Below, one piece after another: positions 30,523 to 36,923 of a DNA stretch of 64,000 bases. The notes under the pieces were generated by a model. The model was not told the origin of the DNA. It worked only from the letters and a program-made list of their open reading frames with translations, and made no database searches. Origin of the DNA: Oscillatoriales cyanobacterium (GTDB taxonomy: Bacteria > Cyanobacteriota > Cyanobacteriia > Cyanobacteriales > Laspinemataceae); the NCBI GenBank assembly GCA_011390955.1, contig JAABRM010000002.1, forward strand, positions 186,001-250,000, given 5' to 3'. Position numbers and translations under genes: made by a program. The stretch's first letter is position 1, and each line of letters begins with the position of its first letter.

Positions 30523-30864
30523 CTAAGCCACACCATAATCTGTATAAGGGCGCTTGTAGGGGGGATGCAAACCCAGGACAATATCCTCGCGAGGAATTCC
30601 CATTGCCACTAATTCTTCCGCAGGATTCCAATCGGTGAGGTTTTGTTGCAACCAAATTTTACCATCTTTAATATCAAAATGAATAATCGAGCGATAAATC
30701 CGATTTAGCTCTTGCCAACCCACATCCATCCATTGATAATGATCTCGTTGGGTATCAAATATGAGTTGTGTTTCAATTTCAGGATTTGACGGGTAATACT
30801 CATAGTTTGCATAACGAGTGAGCAGGCTTTGAATCGCGACTCGATATTGTTCTACTTTATCCAT
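30523..30864 (-). CDS. xisI: XisI-like protein
   Basis: The 113-residue protein matches the fdxN element excision controlling factor XisI: MDKVEQYRVAIQSLLTRYA, DTQRDHYQWMDVGW, RIYRSIIHFDIKDGKIWLQQN and GIPREDIVLGLHPPYKRPYT. It overlaps the end of xisH by 13 bases. XisI/XisH pairs were named for control of DNA excision in Anabaena heterocysts but are common in cyanobacteria that have neither heterocysts nor an fdxN element, so their real role may be different, for example as a toxin-antitoxin-like or nuclease system. Confidence 0.92.
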   Translation of the reverse strand: MDKVEQYRVAIQSLLTRYANYEYYPSNPEIETQLIFDTQRDHYQWMDVGWQELNRIYRSIIHFDIKDGKIWLQQNLTDWNPAEELVAMGIPREDIVLGLHPPYKRPYTDYGVA

Positions 30865-31265
30865 TTTATAATAATCTCCTTGACTGGATCGTAAACAATT
30901 AAAAGCACTTGATATTTTTTAATGGCTGTTTGAGTAAAATCCAGTTGAAAAAAGCTTTGATAACTTTCTAAGGGAACAGCCAAATATAGGGTACGCTCTG
31001 GGTCAATAGTTTCTAGTGCCAAACGGTAACTGAGAAACTGTCCTAGTGCAGCATAAAAATCGGTGATAGCAGAAGGATTGAGAAAGCTTTTAATTTCCAC
31101 AGCAATTTTTTCATTTTCCCGTTCAGCGGCCAGTAATTTTTCTGCACCCAAATCAATTTGAAAGTCAACTTTCCCATACTTGAACCCAAAGGGGTCTTGG
31201 GTAATGACCCACTGTTCTTTTGTGAGTGCTATTTTAACAACATCGTGAAAACGGTCTTTAGCCAC
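30852..31265 (-). CDS. xisH: XisH-like protein (PD-(D/E)XK nuclease-like)
   Basis: With the GTG start at 31265 the protein is 137 residues, the normal length; the frame also allows an ATG at 31307 that would add 14 residues outside the family. It reads MAKDRFHDVVKIALTKEQW, GKVDFQIDLGAEKLLAAE and EKIAVEIKSFLNPSAITDF. The D ... E-I-K pattern resembles a PD-(D/E)XK nuclease core. It is translationally coupled to xisI. No excision element or transposase is paired with it, but the upstream 500 bases are full of repeats and gene remnants. Confidence 0.9.
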   Translation of the reverse strand: MAKDRFHDVVKIALTKEQWVITQDPFGFKYGKVDFQIDLGAEKLLAAERENEKIAVEIKSFLNPSAITDFYAALGQFLSYRLALETIDPERTLYLAVPLESYQSFFQLDFTQTAIKKYQVLLIVYDPVKEIIIKWIK

Positions 31266-31343
31266 AACAGACAATCCGATAAGCGCGGTGCTATCCAAAC
31301 TTATCATAGCAAGTCAAACAGTGAGTAGGGTATGTATCGCGGT

Positions 31344-31438
31344 CTGTAGGGGTTCTTCCGTGGCGGTGGTTGCCCCAATATTTGTGGTTGCCCAAAAATC
31401 GTTTCGGGGTAGGCACCGCCACGGAAGAACCCCTACAA
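31344..31438. repeat. Perfect inverted-repeat element (about 95 bp)
   Basis: The outer 23 bases at each end (starting TGTAGGGGTTCTTCCGTGG) are perfect inverted copies. The middle contains a second weak stem (GGTTGCCC). The element lies between xisH and the vMAP remnant, and no other copy occurs in the window. Confidence 0.8.
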
Positions 31439-31469
31439 AACTCCCAAAATCAACCATTTCTCTAATCTG

Positions 31470-31649
31470 ATGGACATGACAGACGCGATCGCCCTGGCAG
31501 AAGCGTTGATATTTATGAAAACTGGCAAGCACTTAGACCATGTGCAAAAAGCTGTGGTAGGGTTGATTCGCGAATCAACCCTACGATATTGGTTAAATTT
31601 CCCAAAATATTACCACTTAAATCGGATGGCTATATTAAACCTAAAATAA
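31470..31649 (+). pseudogene. Remnant of a vMAP-type N-terminal domain gene
   Basis: The frame MDMTDAIALAEALIFMKTGK continues HLDHVQKAVV and matches the start of the STAND ATPase at 6988 (ADRIVLDRTGKHLDDLQEAV). Right after KAV a 28-bp perfect palindrome (GTAGGGTTGATTCG and its complement, 31556-31583) is inserted; the frame then runs into unrelated sequence and stops at 31647. Only about 30 residues of the original gene survive, so this is a truncated gene. Confidence 0.7.
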
Positions 31650-31740
31650 CATATTTATCGGTGAAAAATATTAGACATCTCCAAAATAAAAACAAGAGCG
31701 GTGTTACTTGTGGTATAATATGATTTTACCCGGTAAACTT

Positions 31741-31936
31741 ATGAGCCAACTGAGAGATTATATCGACCAGCATCCAGAATCAGCCAAAAGGCTAGTCGGA
31801 CTAGATTACTCACAGCTAATAGAGTTAATTAGTCATGCAGAAAAATTACACAATCAGCAAAAAAAAGCGGCAGAAAATAATAAGATTAGAATTATCAAAG
31901 CAGGTGGGGGACGACCGCCTAAGTTAAGTTTAAGTG
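31741..31936 (+). pseudogene. 5' fragment of a transposase gene
   Basis: The frame from ATG 31741 reads MSQLRDYIDQHPESAKRLVG, then LDYSQLIELISHAEKLHNQQ and IRIIKAGGGRPPKLSL. This resembles the N terminus of cyanobacterial DDE transposases of the IS5-like group that begin with a short helical region before the HTH. It stops being transposase where a family B repeat begins (31937). No catalytic domain remains nearby. Confidence 0.65.
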
Positions 31937-32451
31937 GTAGGGTGCGTTAGTCGGGGCAAAAATTATGACTCAAATTAATTATCTTTATTCCCGACGTAAC
32001 GCACCTTATTGACTAAAGATTGGTGCGTTACGTCGGACTTGGAAATCTCGGTAAAAATCTAAATTTGTTGGCCGACTAACGCACCCTACAAACTGAAGAT
32101 TTTCTCAAAGCATCTCAGTAGTGGTAGGGTGCGTTAGTCGGGGCAAAAATTATGACTCAAATTAGTTATCTTTATTCCCGACTTAACGCACCTTATTGAC
32201 TAAAGATTGGTGCGTTACGTCGGACTTGTAAATCTCGGTAAAAATCTAAATTTGTTGGCCGACTAACGCACCCTACAAACAAGTTAAGCAAACAAGTAGT
32301 AGGGTGCGTTAGTCGGGGCAAAAAATATGAATCAAATTAATTATCTTCATTCCCGACGTAACGCACCTTATTGACTAAAGATTGGTGCGTTACGTCGGAT
32401 TGGTAAATCTCGGTAAAAATCTAAATTTGTTGGCCGACTAACGCACCCTAC
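31937..32451. repeat. Three copies of double-hairpin repeat family B
   Basis: Copies at 31937-32089, 32124-32276 and 32299-32451 are in direct orientation and nearly identical. Outer arms are GTAGGGTGCGTTAGTCGG / CCGACTAACGCACCCTAC (18 perfect pairs). Inner arms are CCGACGTAACGCACC / GGTGCGTTACGTCGG (15 perfect pairs). The copies at 4830 and 6112-6443 have related arms, some with compensating changes. Confidence 0.92.
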
Positions 32452-32472
32452 AAACAAGTTAAGCAAACAAGC

Positions 32473-32557
32473 AAAGAAACCGGGTTTATAGTAGGGGCGA
32501 TTCGCGAATCGCCCCTACTAGAGTCACAAAAATTGTCTAAAGAAACCCGGTTTCTGA
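32473..32557. repeat. Family A copy carrying a nested family D palindrome
   Basis: The left arm AAGAAACCGGGTTTATA and right arm AAGAAACCCGGTTTCT bracket a palindrome based on TAGGGGCGATTCG / CGAATCGCCCCTA at 32492-32519. The usual family A core is mostly replaced. Confidence 0.8.
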
Positions 32558-32558
32558 G

Positions 32559-33470
32559 TTAAAAACTTGTATAAATTGACGAGCCCATATTTTCATCATC
32601 GGTGCCAAAAATAACCCCACCATTCTCCCCGGAAATTAATTCTATACCTTCTACTTTATGACCATCAAATCTATATAAAGGAGCCAATTCTGGATTAGGC
32701 TGGAATTGGAATTGTGATTGATTAACGGTGAAAACACCCGCCACATAAACAGCGGAAGCAAACGGGCCATCATCCCCATTATCCGTTGCCGATGTCACAT
32801 ATAAAGTGCCCGCTGGATCGATTTTAAGATCGGAAATATGGCGGACTTTTTCTGTAGGCCAAGGAACGGTAAATTTAACTGAACCTTGAGCAGAAATTGC
32901 ATAAGTTGTTAAATCCAAAGTTCCCCAATAAATTACCCCTGGCTCGCTGTCCTGACCTCGGTGTCCCCAAGCAATCAATACTTTACCGTCAATTTCCTGA
33001 ATCGCCAATCCTTCAAAATTATTCCCTTTGGGGATTTCTGGTAAATCCAATATTTTCAGAATAGAAATACTTTGGTTATTTTCCACCGTCAAATGATAAA
33101 TTTTTCCTTGACTAGCGGCAGCCATGAAAGAAACCTTGTCCGCACTAGGAACTCTAGTAATAGCTTCTAAATCTATCGGTAAATCAATATCAGACGGCCA
33201 GGTTAAAGGCAAATAATCAACGCTTTGATTTGCTCCAACGGTCACGATCGCTAAACGATTCTCACCGGGTTTTTTATTATCATGGACAATCAAAAAATTA
33301 GCCTGACTATTTGCTTGATTGACCAGCGCTATGCCACTAATACCAAAGTTAATCCCACTACCCACTGGTCGCCACCGGGAAGATCCTACTCCGGGCTGAT
33401 TCACTGTGCATGAAACCAAGAAAGCCACCAGCCAAAATAGTTGATAATTTGGTTGAAAATATTTACGCAT
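32559..33470 (-). CDS. Putative lipoprotein with beta-propeller-like domain
   Basis: The start at 33470 (MRKYFQPNYQLFWLVAFLVS) gives 303 residues and a lipoprotein signal with lipobox LVSC; the longer frame to 33542 would bury the signal. The mature part has repeated four-strand patterns such as FLIVHDNKKPGENRLAIV, DLEAITRVPSADKVSFMAA, NNFEGLAIQEIDGKVLIAW and VEGIELISGENGGVIFG. These suggest a propeller like the SdiA-regulated or esterase-like phytase groups. It is probably tethered to a membrane facing the periplasm or outside. Enzymatic activity cannot be assigned. Confidence 0.65.
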   Translation of the reverse strand: MRKYFQPNYQLFWLVAFLVSCTVNQPGVGSSRWRPVGSGINFGISGIALVNQANSQANFLIVHDNKKPGENRLAIVTVGANQSVDYLPLTWPSDIDLPIDLEAITRVPSADKVSFMAAASQGKIYHLTVENNQSISILKILDLPEIPKGNNFEGLAIQEIDGKVLIAWGHRGQDSEPGVIYWGTLDLTTYAISAQGSVKFTVPWPTEKVRHISDLKIDPAGTLYVTSATDNGDDGPFASAVYVAGVFTVNQSQFQFQPNPELAPLYRFDGHKVEGIELISGENGGVIFGTDDENMGSSIYTSF

Positions 33471-33537
33471 TTGGATAAATCCTTGAGGGTTTCGCGCTCC
33501 CAGAGTAGCATATTTGAAAATAGGGGGAGCGGGGGAA

Positions 33538-33588
33538 AACAATTAACAATTAACAATTAACAATTAACAATTAACAATTAACAATTAT
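33538..33588. repeat. Heptamer array (AACAATT)
   Basis: About seven units of ACAATTA lie upstream of the lipoprotein gene, before a terminator-like hairpin. Confidence 0.85.
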
Positions 33589-33619
33589 TCCCCGCCCTAT
33601 ACTCTCTGCCTTTTGCCTC

Positions 33620-33645
33620 AAAAAAAAACACCCCAAAAAGGGGTG
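33620..33645 (-). terminator. Intrinsic terminator after the DUF4278 genes
   Basis: CACCCC and GGGGTG pair around AAAAA; on the reverse strand the hairpin is followed by nine Ts. It lies about 120 bases downstream of the second DUF4278 gene. A second stem (CTCAGCA / TGCTGAG) sits near 33684-33701 without a T-run. Confidence 0.8.
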
Positions 33646-33765
33646 GTAATCAACCATAAGTTGTTGAGATTTTTTAGCTATGCCTCAGCAATAATGCTGA
33701 GAAATTGAGATTTTTTCTCGATGAAAATATCAGAGAAGAGATCAAAGAAGTTAAACGAGCAATAG

Positions 33766-34083
33766 TTAGCTAACTTCTGCACTTAAGCGGGTCAACATAG
33801 CTTGTTGCCGCTTCATGGCTGCCCGTTGCATACCCATCATGGCTTGACGGGCTTTTTCGCTAACAGACAAAACAGGATTTTTGACATTGTTGGCTTTTAA
33901 ATTGCTCGTATTATAAGCAACGCCGCGATATTTCAAATCTATATTGGTTTGTTGGACTGGGGCTTTTTTCACCGCCGAAAAGCGCCAATCTAACCCGCGA
34001 TATTTACCAACCAATTCAGTTTCATTTGTTTCTACAGTAGCAGGTGTGTAGTCGTAGAAAATACCGCGATAACACAGTTTCAT
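33766..34083 (-). CDS. DUF4278 protein under a glutamine riboswitch (downstream copy)
   Basis: The 105-residue protein has the DUF4278 motif twice: MKLCYRGIFYDYTP at the start and LKYRGVAYNT after residue 48, linked by VGKYRGLDWRF. The C terminus is basic and Gln/Met-rich. AAGGAGG precedes the ATG. It is a tandem paralog of the gene at 34263 (about 75% identity by eye in the first 60 residues). A glutamine-riboswitch structure (34121-34214) lies in its leader. DUF4278 proteins are small, cyanobacterial and of unknown function; the leader suggests they respond to nitrogen status. Confidence 0.88.
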   Translation of the reverse strand: MKLCYRGIFYDYTPATVETNETELVGKYRGLDWRFSAVKKAPVQQTNIDLKYRGVAYNTSNLKANNVKNPVLSVSEKARQAMMGMQRAAMKRQQAMLTRLSAEVS

Positions 34084-34120
34084 AGTCTTGGCCTCCTTAT
34101 TTCATCGTGGATAAATGTGA

Positions 34121-34214
34121 GGCGCGTTCCTTCGGGATGACTATGTAAATGTTCCCTACTTCCGTCTCCCTAGTAGCGAGTGAAATAGACGCGCTATTTT
34201 TAGAGAGATGAACG
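34121..34214 (-). promoter_or_regulatory. Glutamine riboswitch (glnA / Downstream-peptide motif), copy 1
   Basis: On the reverse strand the leader reads CGTTCATCTCTC at the 5' end, GGGAGACGGAAGTAGGG in the middle and CCCGAAGGAACGCG at the 3' end. CGTTC pairs with GAACG (P1), TCTCTCTA with TAGGGAGA (P2), and the highly conserved GACGGAAGTAGG and CCGAAGGAACG are those of the glutamine aptamer known from cyanobacterial glnA and Downstream-peptide RNAs. The 3' end is 38 bases from the DUF4278 start. A TTGACT at 34250-34255 could be a -35 element. Confidence 0.9.
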
Positions 34215-34262
34215 TTTTTTTATTGATGTTTGTTAATGTTTGAAAACCAAGTCAAAGCTTGA

Positions 34263-34583
34263 TTAAGCCAGCACGGGGACTAAGCCAACTTCTGCATTTA
34301 AGCGGCTCAACATAACTTGTTGTCGCTTAACGGTGTGCCGTTGCCGATCCATCATGCCTTGGCGAGCTTTTTCGCTGACAGATAATGCGGGGGTTTTTGC
34401 TGGGTTGGTATTATAAGCAACGCCGCGATATTTCAAGTCTATATTGGTTTGTTGGACTGGGGCTTTTTTCACCGCCGAAAAGCGCCAATCTAAACCCCGA
34501 TATTTACCGACAAATTCGCTTTGAGTTGTTTCTACTGCTGGGGGGGTGTAGTCGTAGCAGACGCCGCGATAGCAGAGTTTCAT
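34263..34583 (-). CDS. DUF4278 protein under a glutamine riboswitch (upstream copy)
   Basis: The 106-residue protein has the same layout as its neighbour: MKLCYRGVCYDYTP, VGKYRGLDWRFSAVKKAPVQ and LKYRGVAYNTNPAK, with a basic C-terminal tail. AAGGAGC precedes the ATG. Its leader carries the second riboswitch (34619-34719) and a GTA-N8-TAC box. Its terminator region is missing: the stop is followed at once by the promoter and riboswitch of the other copy, so transcription may read through both genes. Confidence 0.88.
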   Translation of the reverse strand: MKLCYRGVCYDYTPPAVETTQSEFVGKYRGLDWRFSAVKKAPVQQTNIDLKYRGVAYNTNPAKTPALSVSEKARQGMMDRQRHTVKRQQVMLSRLNAEVGLVPVLA

Positions 34584-34618
34584 AATGCTTGCTCCTTAAG
34601 GTCATTCAGAAGAACTGA

Positions 34619-34719
34619 GGCGCGTTCCTTCGGGATGACTGGTTTGAATAGTCCCTACTTCCGTCTCCCCAAGGTTTACAGCGGCTTAGAGTTAAGCAGC
34701 TATCTGGGAGAGATGAACG
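34619..34719 (-). promoter_or_regulatory. Glutamine riboswitch (glnA / Downstream-peptide motif), copy 2
   Basis: The reverse strand reads CGTTCATCTCTCCC, then a long variable P2 hairpin, GGGGAGACGGAAGTAGGGAC, and GTCATCCCGAAGGAACGCG. P1 (CGTTC/GAACG), P2 (TCTCTCC/GGGGAGA) and P3 (GACT/AGTC) all form. The conserved core equals that of copy 1, while the P2 extension differs in sequence, as expected for a maintained structure. It lies 35 bases upstream of the DUF4278 start. Confidence 0.93.
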
Positions 34720-34736
34720 ATTTGTTTTTGCTTTCT

Positions 34737-34772
34737 GTATCTATTGTTACTGTTTTTTTTGAAAGTGTCAAG
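34737..34772 (-). promoter_or_regulatory. Promoter with NtcA-type box upstream of riboswitch copy 2
   Basis: GTA-TCTATTGT-TAC at 34737-34750 is an exact GTA-N8-TAC NtcA consensus. TTGACA on the reverse strand (34772-34767) is a good -35 element, and 17 bases later AACAATAGAT offers a -10 region that the NtcA box covers. A box over the -10 region is the arrangement of NtcA-repressed promoters. A chance match of this consensus is expected about every 4 kb, so this needs testing. Confidence 0.6.
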
Positions 34773-35033
34773 TAAATTAATAGTTTTTAACAATTTTTGC
34801 GAAAAATGGCGGGCGGTAAAATCTGAAAGTCCTGCCAAATCTAGCTTTGAGCGGTCGATCGCTGAAGACCGGGAAACTCCTAAATGCTTAAATGGGTCAA
34901 ATTGTCAAGATCCCATTGTCAACACCACAGCACTAAGTACAGCAATAAGTACAGCAGTAAGCAATGATGCTGGGTTGGCGATCGCTTCAAGTTTTCCTGA
35001 CAATTTTTATTTTCTGCTAAGAGGATAATTTCT
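34773..35033. other. Divergent gap without a supported gene
   Basis: The short frame across this stretch (34744-35028) has no family resemblance and biased composition. A TACAGCA-type short repeat lies near 34935-34960. This is most likely the leader of the secreted protein gene at 35034. Confidence 0.4.
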
Positions 35034-35822
35034 ATGGCATATCTGCGGCATCAAACTCTAACCGTTGGCTTAATCCTGGGTGCGATCGCCTGCCTCGTGG
35101 CGCCCAACATTCGCCCCACCGTCGCCACGATCCTGGGTGACACTCAGCCCGTCTCGGCAATTCCCACCGAGCGATCGCCCATCATATCGGCCCAAAATGT
35201 TTCCCCAGGGCAAATCGAAGGCACCTGGGAACTTAGGGATGCCCAACGTCCCGATAAGCAAAAATATACCGGAACCGTAGAAATTGAGGCTTTTCGGGAC
35301 ACCAATAATCTGTACAATCTTTCTTGGGAAACCTCAGCAGGAGACTATACTGGCTTAGGCTTCTTGGAAGGCGATCGCCTATTAGTAGGTTACGGACTTG
35401 ATGAAGAAATTTATGGAGCCGTTCTCTATAAAATTAATGATGATGGCACCTTAGAAGGCCGATGGACTTATTCTCAGGCAGATGGCGCCGTGGGCACGGA
35501 AAGGGCGATCGGTGGCATACGCGGCAGAATAGAAGGAGAATATAGAATCGATGGCACCGACCCCGGTCGGCCTGATTCCAAGTACAATGGACTACTGAGA
35601 ATTAACAAAGTCAAAAACATTTATCAAGTTTCCTGGATTGTAGAAGATCAAGTCTTGCTTGGGGTGGGTTTACAGGTCGATGATTGGTTAATTGTCGGTT
35701 GGGGGCAAGGAAATAGTTTTGCCGTCATGGACTATAAAATTGAGCGTGATAAAGTCAAAGGACGTTCAGCTATGTCTGGGCAAGAAAACCTGGGTAAAGA
35801 AGAACTCCGACGGAAAAATTAA
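35034..35822 (+). CDS. Secreted hypothetical protein with two related beta domains
   Basis: The 262-residue protein has a signal-like N terminus (LTVGLILGAIACLVAPNIRP). Two similar domains follow: YTGTVEIEAFRDTNNLYNLSW with GLGFLEGDRLLVGYG, then YNGLLRINKVKNIYQVSW with GVGLQVDDWLIVGWG. The internal duplication implies a small beta-sandwich or barrel repeated twice, found in many cyanobacterial exported proteins of unknown role. The C terminus is basic. It is divergent from the riboswitch/DUF4278 module; no link is implied. Confidence 0.7.
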   Translation: MAYLRHQTLTVGLILGAIACLVAPNIRPTVATILGDTQPVSAIPTERSPIISAQNVSPGQIEGTWELRDAQRPDKQKYTGTVEIEAFRDTNNLYNLSWETSAGDYTGLGFLEGDRLLVGYGLDEEIYGAVLYKINDDGTLEGRWTYSQADGAVGTERAIGGIRGRIEGEYRIDGTDPGRPDSKYNGLLRINKVKNIYQVSWIVEDQVLLGVGLQVDDWLIVGWGQGNSFAVMDYKIERDKVKGRSAMSGQENLGKEELRRKN

Positions 35823-35823
35823 T

Positions 35824-36039
35824 TATTGTTGTTGGTTGATTGTTGATTGTTGTTTGTTGTTTGTTAATTGTTGTTTGTTGTTTGTTGTTTGTTGATTGTT
35901 CTTTGTTCTTTGTTCTTTGTAACCACCAACCAATAACCAATAACCACCAACCAGTAACCACCAACTAACAACCACCAACCACCAACCAACAACAACCAAC
36001 AACCAACCAACAACCAACCAATAACTAACAACCAATAAC
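35824..36039. repeat. Heptamer-like tandem arrays upstream of smpB
   Basis: A TTGTTTG/TTGATTG array (to about 35915) is followed by an AACCACC/AACCAAC array, which are complements of each other and could fold into a long imperfect hairpin. The CAACCAA array continues at 36169-36258 on the other side of a MITE. Confidence 0.88.
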
Positions 36040-36168
36040 TAAGTAGGTGAACATAGTTAATTGCACTTTTCGTTCCCTCCCCGATAGGCTTTGGATTCCC
36101 GCCTTCGCGGGAATGACAGTTTTTTTCTCATGGGGTATGTAGTGCATTTATTTCTGCCCGTCTACTTA
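36040..36168. mobile_element. MITE-like element, family C, inserted in a heptamer array
   Basis: The element runs from TAAGTAGGTGAACATAG to CCGTCTACTTA and splits the CAACCAA array (AATAAC before, ACAACC after). It lacks part of the middle compared with the 28213 copy. The TA at each end fits a TA target duplication. Confidence 0.85.
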
Positions 36169-36266
36169 ACAACCACCAACCAATAACTAACAACCACCAA
36201 CCAACAACAACCAACAACCAACCAACAACCAACAACCAACCACCAACCAACAACTAATCAAGAATT

Positions 36267-36734
36267 ATGGCTGAAAAAACCCAGAAAATGAAATTACTCA
36301 CAGATAATCGACAAGCGCGGTTTCGCTATGAAATTCTGGAAACCTATGAAGCGGGAATTGAACTTAGAGGAACTGAGGTCAAATCTATTATCGCAGGCAG
36401 CGCTAATTTACAAGATGCTTATGCCTTAGTTAGAGGTGGTGAAGTTTGGCTATTCAACGCCCATATTTCCCCATTTCAACAAGCCAGTCAGTATTATAAC
36501 CACGAACCTCGCCGCGATCGCAAACTCTTGTTGCACCGCAAAGAAATTAACAAACTGGTGGGCAAAATCGAGCAGAAAGGGTTAACCTTGGTGCCGTTAA
36601 AGATGTATATGAGTAACAACAAAGTCAAAGTAGCCCTGGGACTCGCTAGGGGTAAGAAACTTCACGATAAACGTGAGGATGTGAAACGTCGGGACGATCA
36701 ACGAGATATGCGTCGGGCACTTAAACAATATTAA
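36267..36734 (+). CDS. smpB: SsrA-binding protein SmpB
   Basis: The 155-residue protein has the SmpB core: NRQARFRYEILETYEAGIEL, GTEVKSIIAGSANLQDAYA, AHISPFQQASQYYNHEPRRD and KLLLHRKEINKLVGKIEQKG. A lysine-rich tail (KLHDKREDVKRRD) completes it. SmpB binds tmRNA and brings it to stalled ribosomes in trans-translation. Length is normal. No ssrA gene was found in this window. The upstream region is entirely repeat arrays and a MITE, so the promoter must lie within or before them. Confidence 0.97.
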   Translation: MAEKTQKMKLLTDNRQARFRYEILETYEAGIELRGTEVKSIIAGSANLQDAYALVRGGEVWLFNAHISPFQQASQYYNHEPRRDRKLLLHRKEINKLVGKIEQKGLTLVPLKMYMSNNKVKVALGLARGKKLHDKREDVKRRDDQRDMRRALKQY

Positions 36735-36753
36735 GAAGTAGCAACATAACAGT

Positions 36754-36783
36754 GAAGGGTCAGGTAGAGATACCTGGCCCTTC
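36754..36783 (+). terminator. Hairpin after smpB
   Basis: GAAGGGTCAGGTA and TACCTGGCCCTTC pair over 13 positions with one G-U around GAGA, followed by only a short AT-rich stretch. It is the likely smpB terminator. Confidence 0.65.
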
Positions 36784-36819
36784 ATTACACCCGATCTTGT
36801 CAATTATGATGAATTAATT

Positions 36820-36910
36820 AGGTGAACATAATTAATTGCACTTTTCGTTTCCCGCCGATAGGCTTTGGATTCCCGCCTGCGCGGGAATGACAGATTTTCT
36901 TCTCATGGGG
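36820..36910. mobile_element. Truncated MITE, family C
   Basis: The left part of the element (TTAGGTGAACATAATTAATT, then CTTTTCGTTTCCCGCC and GCGGGAATGACAG) is present, but the right inverted end is missing; sequence turns into GGACTTACGCC at the HD-gene end. Confidence 0.75.
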
Positions 36911-36923
36911 GCGGAAAACGGAC

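Noticed and set aside
30523-31265. xisHI taken as evidence of a heterocyst-forming organism
   Set aside because: The pair is common in cyanobacteria without heterocysts, and nothing else here points to them.
34744-35028. 94-residue forward frame upstream of the secreted protein gene
   Set aside because: No family features, no ribosome binding site, and it overlaps the riboswitch promoter region.
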